A DNA stretch of 64,000 nt from Carposina sasakii (lineage: Eukaryota > Arthropoda > Insecta > Lepidoptera > Carposinidae): contig CP053160.1 in assembly GCA_014607495.2 (NCBI GenBank), positions 8,742,001-8,806,000 on the forward strand, in the 5' to 3' direction. This document shows positions 12,224-40,571 of this stretch, piece after piece (the stretch's first letter is position 1; every line of letters begins with the position of its first letter). The position numbers and the translations under genes were made by a program. The notes beneath the pieces are model-generated. The model ran no database searches. It was given only the letters and a program-made list of their open reading frames with translations, and was not told where the DNA came from.

Positions 12224-13272
12224 TATAAGACATTTTATGACATATTATAAATTTTATTATGATAATTTATGTATTTTAATTTGGAAATAAAAGGCTTTAT
12301 TATTATTATTATCTTTTTGGGCATTTTAGTGATATAATTTATTTGTAACTCATATTGCTGTTGAGGGAACCTTTCCTCGGGGAAGACCAATCCACCGAAT
12401 TCCCCTCTACTTCCAGACAACTGGCTCTCAATGTGGATGTAAAACCAGTATATGGGAATGTAGGTTTAGTTAGGTAGTTTGAGGCTGAAAATTTACAACA
12501 ATTTTACATAATATGTGTTACATAGACCAGGTAATTATTTGGTAGTTGTAAAAACTGAATGACTAGATATAATTTATTGTTTTTCCGAAATACAAATCCT
12601 ACCAAATCAAATCCTTAAACTTTCCATCAAGTGGAATAATTATTTTGTATAGACATATTTATAAGGCAGACTTGAGTTTAAATATTTTTAGCCAAACAAC
12701 AATGCAAAATGTGAACCTAGAAATCTATAATACTTAAATGTATCCAAATGTAATACTTAATAGTAATAGAGGACAGACCGCACTAGGCGGATAAACCCAA
12801 AGGATTTTCGTTACCTAGTGATTAAGTGTTTTTTTAAATAAATGTAACATGTTTATAATTTAAATTTAAAAAAAAACCTAAATCTGACTGAAGCTCACTA
12901 TTGAGTGAGCTCACCGTTGGGTTCTCACTGAAAACTGCTGACACCTCACTTTATTTACTCAGTTGTAACAAAGTTTAAAAGTAAATAGTTAAGTAAGCAT
13001 AGCAGAACTACCTAGATGTATAAGAAATAATTAATATATTTGTTGGGGTGTTGCAAAAAGGACACCGAGGTATAAATATCAAAGTAGTGCGACTAATTCA
13101 GAATATTTTAATGTGGCACCGATCTCAAAGTAACTTAGCTCTATTGAAGACTGTTGGTTAGTCTTCGTAAAACTTATTTTACTCAACTTATTTAACAGCT
13201 TTCCAAGGTTAATATAACACGAAATTGCATGTGATTGTTATCTAGATTATGTAGTAATGTTACTTTACTTAC

Positions 13273-13361
13273 CTCAAATGAAGGTTTTCAATAAAGCTCT
13301 CCGGCGTCAAGTTGTCCACCAGAACAAAGTCAGAGACCCCAACCTCAGGCTGGGACGCCAT
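13273..13361 (-). CDS. First coding exon of a class I unconventional myosin (partial)
   Basis: The minus strand has ATG at 13361 and 29 codons plus two bases, then a strong donor (G|GTAAGTAA) at 13272-13271. The peptide begins MASQPEVGVSDFVLVDNL and ends ESFIENLHLR. This is the pattern of class I myosin N-termini, where (V/I)G..DFVLL, an acidic spacer and F..NL..RF lead into the motor domain. Myosin I motors bind actin and hydrolyse ATP to move or tether membranes. No downstream exon (IYTYIG / P-loop) was found to the left in the window, so intron 1 would exceed 13 kb. The exon is divergent from the forkhead gene starting about 4 kb away. The class is fairly secure; the subclass is not. Confidence 0.65.
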
Positions 13362-16300
13362 CGTTTTAAGGCACTCAAAACACTCACACTATAAATTAAC
13401 TAACCACTTTAGAACATAATCATTCACGACCTCATAAATTTTAATGTCAACAAACCGTTAAATTAAATTTTAAAGTTGAGACACGTCCTTCCTCGTAAAA
13501 CAACTTTTGACAACTGGCTGGAAAAGGGAGGGAGAGAGAGAGGGAGGGAGATAGTGTAGTAGTGGTGGGTGGGTTACGTATCGAATCTGAGTATCGAATG
13601 AATTTGTTTTCGATTAACTTTTTAATCGATGTTTTCCTAAAATATTGGATCAAATGTATGCCGATTTTGACAATATACTTGGTAACCAGAACTGCAGGGT
13701 TATAAAGAAAATCCTACAGCCACCAACAGAGCTAAGTAATAAACTAGACAAAGCAAGTGATTGTACTTGGTGTGTAAAAAGGGATTGCAAACCACTTCTA
13801 ACAGCCCTAATTCATATAGTCCTGGCTCTATTTTTACATGCAGTAGTGTATTGTACCTTCTATTTACACCGGTACCTTCTATTCTTCCCATGTGGCTGTG
13901 GGATCTCCTTTATGATCCTATAGTTCAGGCTTCTCCATTTCGGGAACACAGCCGTGTCTATACAGGGTGTAACAAGAGAGGTACTCATGTTAAGCAAATT
14001 GTCCACTATACATACAGGAAATTACAATATGACCATTTTTCAAAATTTTATGAATATTCTTGAGTTGTTTAAGAATTCTCCATACTTTTCTTGTATAGGA
14101 AGGATTCGAGAAGTTTCCACGCTATTGAAGACATTATTTTGTTTGTTAATAGTCCTTAATATTATCAGAATCTGGTTTCATTACAAAAATATGTCATCGA
14201 ATTCGTTAATGTTCTTTTTTTTAAAGATACCTATGAGTACTTTATTTGGTTTATTGTGATAATACGTAACATAATAAATACTAAATAACTAATAACCTAC
14301 GAACTAAAATTATTTGCAGTAGAAACTATACCAACATAAAAAAAATTATAGCTACAAAATAAAATAAAATTTACATTCGTTACTGTTATTGTTTTATCTC
14401 ACAGTTATATCTTTTGATTTAATCGGTGCGGTACATCAATACACGGCATCGATATGGTCTGCAGAATAAAATATAACGATCTGGATAACGATGGTGGACA
14501 ACCCTACTGAAAGGACCAATGTTGCCAAAAATAAAATTCACAACTTGTTAGTTGACGACATTCATGAGGTTGACGATCTTCCACACGACAGAACAAAGTC
14601 TTTCACAACGGTTGCTAACGCCACCTATTTGGGTGATTTGTACTAATTGTTTACTTTTAATTCTTCTTTGAAAACCCGCTGGATCATTTCACTAAGGTAC
14701 TTCTAACATGGATAGGTAGAAACCAGGGATTTGGTATCTCTCGGAACCACTTGCGATAAGCATGGGCTTTGGATTAGGCGTAGCGTGTAAATTGCGTGTG
14801 TTCTCCACATGATACACATAAAACCTTTTTTCGTTAATTTCATTTTTGTAAATTAAGTTTTATTGGTTGATTGTCCACGATAGTAAAATCAGTGTCATTA
14901 AATAAGTAAGTACCTATATTATAATGATATTTATTACATTGGCTCCCCATTCTGTTTGTCCCGTCGAATCACAACCTTATTGGGGTCAAAAACTTATTCT
15001 TTTATTCACATATATACAGGATGTAGGTGACAGACATATTTATACAAAATTCAATATGGTGGCTATATTTATCGTATTCTCACGATAATTATTACGTACT
15101 AAGTACTTAAATTTTAGAGGGTAAAGAGACCTATTTTACACTGAAATAGGAAAATAGAATTGGTTTTTAATGAATATTAACTTACTAGGATAGACTAAAG
15201 TAAAATAACATGTTTCATCAATAATATTTCACAATTTTGAAAATCCATCTTGTGGGAGATAGAATAACTAAAATGTAGGATAGGCCAATCGTCACATTAA
15301 ATAGAGAAAATCTAGTCAAAAAACAAAAAGTGTGAAAATAGGTATCTCTTTTGGACCTTCCCCTTGTTTTCTTGAGTCACTCAAACACCCAGGAATACGA
15401 GTACAACACTTCATATTTGGTTCTTTTAAGATAAAGTTAAAACTTTATTTCGTACACAATTTAATTTCGGAGCATACGAGTAAACGTGTGGTTACAACTT
15501 CTGTATTACACTGGCCCTGAAGCTCCGCCCCTATCATGACCTCACGATTGCCACACGACTCAGTTCATATTCCCACCTCCTCTTTTATACCTTCTTCATG
15601 CAGCTGACGTATTCTAGTAAAGCCAGGCATCAGAACAAGACTTTTATCTTAGAATAATGATTCGCTGCGGAGCGAAGACCAATCATTAATCTAAGACTTT
15701 TATTTAATTTATTTGTTGAAATCGCTCATACGATTCATTTTTTTTTTGTTCTAGTTTATCCCGAAGGAAAGGCAAGGGTAACTAAGCCCATACAGTCATT
15801 ATCTTTAGTAAATGATTTCTGAATTTATGATGGATGATAATGATGATGACGATGAATGGAAACGTCAGAAAAATTCTCAAGAACAAGTGTAAAGTTAGTA
15901 AAAATGAAAAATAATTGCAGAAACAACTTACATGGGCCCATGAAGAGATAGTATTCCGGCTAAAGTTTTACTCAGCTTACCTGCGTATAAAACCATGCAC
16001 ACGCACTAGATTCACATCACAAGTAATCAAAATATAACTTATCTACCAGAAAACATTACTTTACGGACACATGCAAGCCATTTACAAATAATATTTGATT
16101 TTCACAAGAAAATTACACCTGCACCCTTCCAGCTTTTCCCGCCGAATCTCTCATACGATTCAATAAATAAAATTAAAATTCTTTGTTTTATTAGAATAGA
16201 TAATACGTCGCATGATAAATACTTTATATATATATATATGGCGTAGGAATGGCAACGGAAACTATTGTTATGTCCATACAGCCATGTCTTTCGTAGAATG

Positions 16301-17371
16301 ATTTCGATTGTATTGATTGATGATGATGAATGGAAACGTCGAGAAAATTCTCAAACACCAGTATTATAACAAGCAACTTACAAGATCCCATGAAGAGAGA
16401 AGAAGAATAGAGTTCTGACTCAAGTTTTGCACAGCTTACCTAATTACATAGGTATAAAACCATACACATGCATTAGAATCAATCCGCAAATAGCTTTATC
16501 TGCACCCTTTGCGAGCCCCCTGCCGACTCCAGCCTGGCGTGGCCATTCTTGTGCCCCCCAGAGTCTACATCCTGTACCTACCTCCTATTTACGGGACTAA
16601 ATAGAATCACATCACACGTACCTAAACATTTACCAGAAAACTTCACTTTACTTCATGGACACATACCTATACAAATAAAATTTGATAAAAAAATACACCC
16701 ACTCTTTTCCAACTTTTATCGTCAATTCGATTTTTCAATTCATCATATTTTACGTCTGAAGTCAAATTGTATGTAAAATTTTACCGTGTGGAATAACAAG
16801 CGGAAAATGACATATTTTTTTATATGGCAATACAGATACAGCATCATGCTTTGTAGGTAACGTTTACAGAGGTATAAATTCGATATATTAGTCTATACAA
16901 CTGAGGCAGACATACGAATCTTTTGTAAGTAAGAAGAGACAGCACGATCTATATGATTATTTTATGTCTATGAAAAATCGTCTTGGTTGGACAACGGCGA
17001 CGATAGCCGCCATTTTCCTTGTTTTATGTGCATCAAATGTCATAATAATTTCGATTTTTGATGAATTTTCATTTTCTTTCTGTATATTATTATTTTCAAT
17101 ATTTAGTTCGCTTCTCTTGATATAATTTTAGTGGATTAAAATTTTATTGTGCTTCTATATTTCTGAGACTGTTCTCATTGTGAGTTCTGTGTTCGACATT
17201 TCAAGTCAAGGATCCTTGATGTTCTTTGAGGAACATCTTCATAAAAGGAAGCGAGTTACACGCCCACAACACTGTTTAGTGCAGCTTCTTTAGATAAACG
17301 TGTGTTTGATTATTTCGCTGTGTAATGAAATCGAGAAGTTAAGTGCAGCCAATATAATTATTGATGTGATA
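13362..17371. other. Intergenic region between divergent myosin and forkhead genes
   Basis: This contains the presumptive 5' ends of both genes. I see a GA-rich microsatellite at 13525-13560, a half family C MITE at 13961-14098, an AT dinucleotide run near 16225 and no conserved ORF. Two similar blocks near 15600-16090 and 16310-16700 share AAACGTC(A/G)(A/G)AAAAATTCTC and CCCATGAAGAGA words, so part of the region is duplicated. No TATA box or initiator could be assigned with confidence. Confidence 0.5.
13961..14098. mobile_element. Half copy of family C MITE
   Basis: Left end TACAGGGTGTAACAAGAGAG, with internal ATTCTTGAGTTGTTTAAGAATTCTCC as in 37619-37858. The right inverted end is missing. 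Confidence 0.6.
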
Positions 17372-31768
<14,397 letters not shown>

Positions 31769-32786
31769 CGGCGCGGGGGATAGGTATGCCTATGTAATGT
31801 TACTGACGTACCCGTTATCATGCCGCGGGACTATTAGAGAGTTAAACGTTATGGCTTTGTAAAGTCTACTGGCTGCCTGATATGTTGTAACGGCACGGAA
31901 CTCTTGGAAAGGTGGGACGGGCTTAAGCTACTGTCAGATGCGTTATTACGTCAAGGGTCTCTTAGGGACACTGGAAGGGGTTTAACATGGCTATGTAATA
32001 TCTACTGGCTGCCTAACGCGTTATTACGTAATAATGTAATAACTTTTGGGCGTCTGACGTGTTATAACGTCACCTAGCTCTCAAAAATGCGGGCAGGGGA
32101 TAAACATGGCTATGTAATGCGTATTCTAGCCAGGTATAACCCCCTTGTTACGTATCTAGCAGAAGCAATGCGAAAAGTAAATTGCAAGGTTTCCGCTAAC
32201 AGCTACCGCAAACGAAATTGCTGCTGGAATGCGAAAATTGCACAATTTTGGCATTGCTTTTGCAATAAGTAATCAGTCTACCAATTTTGGTAAAATAAAC
32301 ACACGTTGGTTGAGTAATGCTGTACGTTACATTGGTTGAGTCATCCATACTAAGAGTAATCTGAAATTTGGCTAAGTAATGCGTATTTTATCATTAGTTG
32401 TCGGCAAGATTGCTAAGTAGTCCGTTGCTTAACGAAGTTGTCTGGATATTCTGCAATTTATCAATGTTTTTGGCTGATCAATGATAAAAATACTATAATT
32501 GCCAAAATTATAAATGGTATCGACAAATAAGAAGGCGTTTAAAACGTGTAGGTAGTCGTTTCGAACTACCCACAGTTTAATTTGAAGCAAGCAGTAATTG
32601 TTTAACAAATAAACGATTGTTTAAAAATATGCTACGAGTGAATAAGAGAAAAGAATTCTTTATAAATGTCTCACTCTAGCATTTAAAGTTACTATATGGC
32701 ACAACAGAGATAGAATACAACACCAAGTATGTAAGTGTCCCAATGTATATGACACTATTATGATATAAGTATACTTCGTGTAAGTA

Positions 32787-32945
32787 TACAGGGTGTTATT
32801 GGCATCGTATCGTTGGTAATTTGAAAATTTCAATACATTTTCTATACATGACAATGTATGTTAGAATTTTTGCTATTCGAAATATGGCATTCGACCGATC
32901 AACCCCTCGATTTTACTGTACTTGCAATGCCACTCACACCCTGTA
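32787..32945. mobile_element. TACAGGGTGT-ended MITE (family E)
   Basis: Left end TACAGGGTGTTATTGGCAT and right end ATGCCACTCACACCCTGTA are inverted copies with about 3 mismatches. The 159-bp length and lack of ORF indicate a non-autonomous Tc1/mariner-like element. Confidence 0.65.
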
Positions 32946-35900
32946 TTATGTATAGATCGATAAAAATTGTTGGCATTTGATGTGTACTCTAAGAACTTAG
33001 GATGTTTTCAATTACAACTAGAAATGTACAGATTACAACAATAAATACAGGATTTATTTTTCCATAAAATAATAATAAAGTAGATATTGATTTAGGCGTT
33101 GTTCGAATACATGGTAAAGTTCTAGCAGATGGCTTATTATAACATTATCAACAATGACCGCTGGGTTATTAATACACATAGAAGTAAATAGGACACCATG
33201 TAGATATTACTATTACTATCTACTAAACTTATTATTTTTTTATTTATTGTACTCAAAAAAATAGATGCACGCAATCTATCATATGTACGAACCGAGAAGT
33301 GTTCAAAACTTTTATACAGTTTTATGTGCCGTACTGGCCTGAATATACACAATAAAAACTATTTGTAATGAATATTGTTAACGTAATATTTGTATGAGAT
33401 TGTTCCGAGCGATTTATCAATGAAATTTCTACAACATATCTGCCAACTATATTAGTTACTTAGTATAGTGTAAGTGTACGGAACAGTATAAATATTGTAA
33501 TCATGTTACTTGGGGGGGTGGGTTTGAGCATGTGTTTGCTGTATCATTGAACTGGTTAGGAAAGACAATACGAGCATTCACTTGTAACAGTACATCGAGC
33601 ATTCAGCACATTTCGTCACCCAAGTAGCATTATATAATTTGAAAACTGTCATACTTTAGTTGTTTATACACTTCAATGGACCATAGAACAGAATGCTTAC
33701 ATATTGAAAGTTGTGCGCGTGCGTAGTAAAGAGTGATCTTTCAACGCTATTGGGTAGTTGACTTTAGAAAAGAATATTATAGATAGGAATTAAATGTAGA
33801 CTAAGTAAGAATTATTGTCATATAAAGAACGTGTTTGACATCGAAAATATATGAGTCAAGTTAACTATTAAGTTTATAACTTGGTATTGCGGTCCTATAG
33901 TTCGGAAACATGTAAGGTTTCTACATAAATGTATATCATTAAACAACGCACAGATGAGAATATGTCAAGTACCCAATCGTTGATTTAAATATGCTACTTT
34001 TTAGACACGAGTGAAAGTGCTCATTTTAACTGCTGCTAAATACATATTTGTTTAGATGTCTGGAAGTAGCATATTTTGTGGAATATGGATGAATATTTCT
34101 TTTTGTAAAACGGTTTGACAGTATTGGAGCCAGGTTGGTGACAAACAGATCTCAGAAAGACCAGTATAATTGTAATGTAATCATAATACATATATATAGC
34201 GTGCTAATTATGTCCGTTTATTTCAACTGTGCATAATATCGTTTAATAACTTTTTGCAACACCTTAGTTAATTTATATTATTATATACGAAAATATGAAT
34301 TAGTTGATACGAATTTATAGTTTAATATATTAATGAAATAAACATTGAATTAAGTCGCAATTATATACGTAAAATGCTTATTTAGGAGATTCGATAGTCG
34401 GCCTATAAGATAAATATAAATATTTGATTTAAGCTTGCCCGATATTATAACATGGTTAACTTTTTACGATTTTTGTTGCGTTATTGAAAAAGACCTAAAG
34501 TACCATAGATGGTGCATGTAGCGTCTCAGGAATACTAACTAATAAAAACTCTATAACATGCCTCTTCGCGGAGGGGCCTCCTGTAACAAAATTAAGCAGG
34601 CAATTTACATAAAAGGTTCACTATGTATAGTATTCTAATCTGAGAAGCGCGTACGCATTGTCTGATGTTAAGGTGCGAGAACTTTGAGTGCCATATTGTG
34701 GATGTTGCGAGTGGCAATGACTTTTAGATTTAAATAACCCATATCTTATTAACAATGTGTTCAGTACATTTTTTGAAATTATACCTTGCTACGAGATAGT
34801 TGTATAATATAAAAATTATATTATTTAAAATAAGCTTTTGAATTGTAATTTACATTATGTACGCGCATGTAATATTTATTGCAGATATAGCGTCCATTTT
34901 GTCTTTACTTGGAAGAGTGTCCAAATACATTGTAGAATGTGAGTACATTATATGAGTTTAGGTCATGCATACATTATAGATATGAGGAGTGTCTACGTTT
35001 TAGACATTTCTATAAAATTATATTGTACTAGACTCTAGCACTCTAGTAACTAGAGTGTGCAAGTTAATTTTGTTTAAATATATTTTCTATAGAATTTTAT
35101 TATTATAACAGAAAAATAGCTTTTTATATTCGATTCTGCACATGGTTATACTTAACACTGTTGCCAAAATCCGCCTACTTATTTACGTTTGATTTTTCTA
35201 AAGGAATATTTTCACATTTTGTCTTCGTAGCAATGTGTCGGATCGAATATTAGTTCTTTATTGGCTGATGTACGTAATTTTAATTTATACTTTATTAGAT
35301 TATAATTGTATACCTTGTATAGCTTTGAGTTTTTGAAATATGACATTCCTTATATATCGATTAACAAAATAAGTTTGTTAATCGTCACTAATTGGTTTAT
35401 TGTATGGAATTAATACTTAAATATTTTTCATTTATTTATATTATGTTTAATTGATGTATTTTGGTCTGTAGAATGGTGCGATAGCAAAGCCATTTTTTTG
35501 TTTGATAGTATTTTATTGATTTCTGTGATAAATCTTTTTTTGAGAAATGATGTTTTTACACTTTTCTGGATAGACGTTATTTAGAGTTGCGGGCGACTGT
35601 TTAGGTTGCTTGTTTAGTTATAAAGCATCACTTAGAATGTAAGGAGCCGTCTAACGAGAGTATGCGCGGGAGCACTGAGATTATTCTTTTTTCACTCTAA
35701 AGTAAACATTATAGAGGTAGATGTCGATGAATTTGTAAGTTGTGCTTTAAATTGATATAATTATGATAGTCAATTTCTAATAATCCCTTGTGTTCGAAGT
35801 CATTACATATCTGTTAAAACTGACGTCTAATAACACGGGCCACATAAAATTAATTGTATTATTTCAGTGCTGCCGCCTAGTGTGAATAACAGAGCTCGTT

Positions 35901-37618
35901 GGCATGTAACGTCTATTATGTGGTGTTGTTTAGAACGCCAACAATAATATCTATATATAATTTACGTCTTTCGGTTCACTCACTCCGCCTATATTGGTAT
36001 TATTACGCGGCGATTAATGCAAAATTATTTTATATTAATTTGTAATCACGTTAGCCGTTTAATTTAAGAGTAGGAAGTTCTACCTCTAAACAAAACATAG
36101 TTGATGTACAATATAAACTTTTAACAAGAGAAATGCGATTTTTATTTCTCTATTTAGTCATTCTTCCCTTTCTACGAGATTGCTTTATATTATAATAATA
36201 AACGCAATAACGTTGTAATGTGTCAAATGTAAATCCATATTTCTAAAAATATCGTTGCTCAGGCTACAACGCAGTAATCCTCTCACAGGGGACGATTCCT
36301 CAATATTTTTGAGCCGAAACGCAACCACTAACGAACCGTTAACGAAACGCGGTGCGGTAAAAGTTTATATTACAACTTACCGCTTGAAGGTATATTATAG
36401 CATGCAGTAGTCGCGACTATGACAGAATAAAATCAAATATCTGTCTCGTGCTGAAGTGTCCGTGAAGTAATTATTGCTTTGTTCTGACCGTCTACTACGG
36501 TTCCGTTTCGGCTTCGTTCCAACTCGAGACTTTTCGAGAATTGTACCCTAGAACACGTTTACTTGGATACTCTAATAACGAACTATAGAAAAGTTATGTC
36601 AAGCACTGCTAAGCTAACTTCGCAATCAAACAAAGATCTCAAGCAGCTGGATCGACTCGCTAAAAAAATGGTACCCATATGGTTAATTTGACATTGACAT
36701 TAAAAAGTGAGCGAAAAAAAAACCACCTGAGTGATAAAGAGAAACCACGCCCCATATATCTTGCATCTTCCTTGCTCGCTGCTTGCGCACGCGACTAATA
36801 ACAACACCTCTTACTACATTCTATTACCCTGGTACTTTGGGAGGCGATTCTACATGATGGTTAGTGAGCTAAAAGACTTGGATTTCGAAGTCGCTACCTG
36901 CGCACGCGACTTTTGACATCTCTTGCTAATTTCTGAAATCCTGGTAAATACTTTTGACCTACTGGTCATTTTAAAATTAGCAGATTATTTTATACTTAAA
37001 TTAGATTCTATATAAAATTTATTGTCACCAGCCAAGATTTTCTTCTGCAAATTATTATTGTCTAATTTTAAATTTATTACCTACCGCATGGGATGGATTT
37101 TTACAGGTTATTTGATTCTAAATTCAAATTATTCTATGTATGAAGTAAATAAAAGGTTTGAATTTTTGATCTCTAGTAAAACAATTAGACACCGATTATA
37201 TTATAATATTGTTAAACTGTGATAGCCAATTTTAATCCTATTTTATATTGACGCTATATAATAGCGCAGTCTAAGCAAAGGACGCATAGGTGTAGTGCTC
37301 ATTTTGCGATTTGCACATAGATCAGGCATAAGGTCCCAAGGGCCGATAAGAAAGGTAGACTGAAGTGAAAGCAGACACATTGAAATATCAACAACTTTAA
37401 TGATTGAATATATACAAGAACAATTACATATACAAATGTTAACAATATATCGGCTGGTGCGGGTCACGCGGGGAGTGGTATATCATACGCTTCGTTATTT
37501 ATCAAAAATACAGCTAAAACAATACTTCTATATTTCTCAAATACCAAAAAAATATAATGAGTAATAATAAGTGTATAAATTAGTTTGTTGAAATAATTTT
37601 TGGAATTGCATGTAAATA

Positions 37619-37858
37619 TACAGGGTGTAACAGAAAGGGTATGTTAAGCGAAAAGAACCTATTTTCAAAATTTCAGACTCGAAATCAAATGTTTACTTTT
37701 CAAGATTGTATGAACATTCCTGAGTTGTTTCGGAATTCTCCATGCTATCTGGAAAAATAAACATCTAATTTCGAGTCTGAAATTTTGTGGGTAGGTTCAT
37801 TTGAGTGGGCTATTTACATAGCTTTTTGCTTAACATACCCCTTTTGTTACACCCTGTC
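37619..37858. mobile_element. Complete family C MITE
   Basis: TACAGGGTGTAACAGAAAGG at the left and CCTTTTGTTACACCCTGTC at the right, with palindromic interior words (CTGAGTTGTTTCGGAATTC). Same family as the nested copy at 6935-7198. Confidence 0.75.
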
Positions 37859-38175
37859 GATTTATTGAACTTAATTGAAAAATATATAAATAATGGCTAC
37901 ATACAGTTGTTAATTATTGACAATTTAATTAACAGTGTGGAGAATGAACAATTACTCTCTTATTAGCTACGGACACTAGCTTCTCTAATCGGGTTTACCG
38001 GAACAATATATAATTTTGTTATTCAAGTTATACAATACTTTGTAGAGTAAAAACTAACCCAATATCTTTCTGATAAGACATAAAAGAAAAAACAACATGT
38101 ACTTTTAGACAGCTTATAAATACAAAAAAAATATGAAAGGCCACTTAAATTGCACTAAAATTTTGTCGTAAATTC

Positions 38176-38250
38176 AGAGGGGTAAGCACGAACCTCTCGA
38201 TAGTCCGTAAAGCTATCGTCCAATTGTGTGTAAAAAGGTTCGTGCTTACC
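38176..38250. repeat. Short inverted repeat (hairpin)
   Basis: GGGTAAGCACGAACCT and its exact reverse complement are separated by about 43 nt, with a small inner hairpin CGATAG/CTATCG. It could be a tiny MITE remnant; the size also suits a pre-miRNA, but the sequence alone does not decide. Confidence 0.45.
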
Positions 38251-39220
38251 CAATTGATCCTAACGCCTAAGTATTAACGTAAACAATTTTAGTTTGTCAA
38301 ATTACGCAATACTTCCTTATTGTCTTATTTGAAGCGATGGAAAGCCGAAGGATTACCTGTGGAGCTTCAGCGAACCAGATGTGAGAGTCACTCGTGGCCA
38401 GGGTCATCGCTTGTTATACTAGCAGGCATATGCAACGAGCAACGTCCTTTATAAAATGTATGACAAGTTTGACATAACTGTCACAAATGGCCCGTTTACG
38501 CCCACTAATATTCCACAAAAAAAAGTTGACAGAAATACCTAATAAATTAAGACTTTCCAAAAGCAACTACTGGCTAATAACCAACGTTAGGAATATATCT
38601 TCTATCCTAGACAGAATCGTTTTTATGCATATAACGGAGAGGCAAGTATTTTACTACTACTCCTTTACCGAAATCGATGGGGCAGGCTCAACCGTAACTT
38701 GCCCTTTCTGCTCGATTTTAATGACAATTATAAACACTGATAAAACTTTTCGAATTAAATTTATAACCGAAATCTGAAACTCGTGTCAGACAAAGAAACA
38801 AAATATAAAATAATTTAAATATTATAAATCTAAGACATCGTCAACCGTTCCAACAGAGAAAAGTAAAATTTACATATTCACAGCCCTAACAACACCCATA
38901 AGACATCTCTATAAATTGACGGCTATATACAGTACTACTACAGAAAGAAATACAGTCCATCAAGAATAATGCCCACGCTAGTTCACTAGTCGATGCCATC
39001 ATCATAAATATATCAGAGAACAATCGCGACTGTCGCATCACACAGTTAATACTCAAATAACTATAAATAGCTGATGTACTTTAAGCAACTAAGTATATGC
39101 AGTTGTCTCTCTTTCACTACGGCTACGACAGAAAATGACGACAATATAATAAAGCAACATGGGATGCATACTGACAAACGTCACATGTTTGCTTTACAAC
39201 TCGTCGATGCCTTCTTACCT

Positions 39221-39284
39221 ACACTGTTGGTAAACTATATCATAGTACCACCTGTGGTACTATGATATAGTTTACCAACAGTGT
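39221..39284. repeat. Perfect 64-bp palindrome
   Basis: Two 31-bp arms starting ACACTGTTGGTAAACTATAT are exact reverse complements around a 2-nt centre. Pairing continues outward (CCT/AGG) after one inserted base. No transposon family was recognised. Confidence 0.9.
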
Positions 39285-39762
39285 CAGGTCTAATATATAA
39301 TGTACGGAATCCGTTTTTAAGGCATTATTATTGACATTTATCTAGGAAATTATTACAACCACATACTATGTTTAAATCAATTCGTAGTTACATACCAGTT
39401 TAACCACAACGTCGTCGTGATTATAAAATATTAGTGATTGTTTTATAGATATAATTAATTGGATAAGATTTACTACTTGCTAAAATTGTTAGTTTATCCA
39501 CTGGTTTCTCGAACGCTCACAAACTGTTGACCGTTGATTTAACTGTCAATTTACCATACATTGACATATTGCTATCGCGAGTTTGTGTTGACATGCCTAC
39601 GAGAAACCGGCGACGTTATAACTTGTTTTGGATTAAATAAAATAAAAAGAGATGTCCGGAATTCTCTTCAATCATTATTCTACGGGATCCCATTGTTATT
39701 TGATATAGGAATTAATTATACTATGGTATTACTCTAAAACTTTTGTCAATCATGTATTTCAC

Positions 39763-39973
39763 TATGGGTGTGCCCACCACCGGGCCCTACACCCTCCACT
39801 GACCCTCGGATCTGATAACTCATAACTGCGAAAACAAGCACTTGCACTACCTACATCGCCACGAGAAACCAGACCCGAGCACCTAGCATGCAAGATAATA
39901 CATCGCACCATTTCCGAAATCAAAAACAGTGGAGGGTGTAGGGCCCGGTGGTGGGCGCACCCATAGTGAATGT
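39763..39973. mobile_element. Family B element with ~42-bp inverted ends
   Basis: CACTATGGGTGTGCCCACCA... at the left is matched at the right by its reverse complement with a single difference (GTG versus GCG). The interior carries GCACCTAGCATGCAAG. The whole is 211 bp, perhaps a foldback element or two half-copies joined head to head. Confidence 0.65.
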
Positions 39974-40453
39974 TTGAACTTCCGAATTGTAACGCCTAAT
40001 ACAATTTCATTTATAATCATGTATTTAATGGATAATATTAATGCATGATAAAGCTCGTACACTTTACAATAAATATTTGTTGAAGACACTATCGGCCACT
40101 GCATAACTATTGCTATATTCTATCTATTTAATATTTAGTAGGGTTACTTTTTGTAACTTTTTAAAATTGAAAAAAGAAAAGAAAAATAAAATAGCATTCT
40201 TTTAGAACCTAGATAGCTCAATCAAAATCAATAAAAATTCGAAACAGATTACAGATTATAAGAATAAAAGTATTGACTTCATATTGATAGATCTACGCAA
40301 TGGAGTTACAAGCATAAGACCATGAGCTCGTAGGCAGAGGAGGAGTCAACAGAGCGTTACCTCCACGTTGACCTACAAGCTTCCTGTCGGCCGCAAGCTC
40401 GCTCGAGTGAGCTGCGAAGGATAGGCGTTCAGTGATAGAACATGAACGCGTGT

Positions 40454-40571
40454 CTACAACATGTCTCGATGCCACACCCACGTGCGTTTGGTGTGGTCGA
40501 ACCGGTGAGCTAGCCACTGAGCTTGCAGCAACTCCAGCCGGTCTTGACTCAGGTATAGGGGCTTGCCGCGT
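40454..40571 (-). CDS. Ubr3: UBR3 terminal coding exon
   Basis: It encodes [20 protein letters not shown], then [18 protein letters not shown] and TAG at 40456-40454. The acceptor on the minus strand is TTATTTCCAG. The RGKPLYL...W..H.FDH pattern is the UBR3 C-terminus. Confidence 0.9.

Larger units (their letters stand above)
1..13272. other. Repeat-rich non-coding region, probable myosin intron 1
   Basis: No open frame here looks like a conserved protein, and the short ORFs are AT-rich or lie inside repeats. Identifiable content is MITEs, a tRNA-type SINE, non-LTR retrotransposon tails and a hAT derivative, listed separately. Because a myosin first coding exon on the minus strand ends in a splice donor at 13272, this stretch is most simply its first intron, continuing past the left edge. 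That is inference; no second myosin exon was found. Confidence 0.5.
31769..40453. other. Non-coding interval between convergent genes
   Basis: This separates the ends of the forkhead gene and UBR3. It is AT-rich, with several AATAAA-type signals shortly after 31768 (for example near 32292 and 32607), any of which could end the forkhead transcript. It holds MITEs, a palindrome and repeat family B but no conserved ORF. Stretches such as 33000-36200 show nothing I can name. Confidence 0.5.

Noticed and set aside
13645..14259. Several 60-100 codon ORFs
   Set aside because: No family pattern, several overlap in different frames, and part is a MITE.
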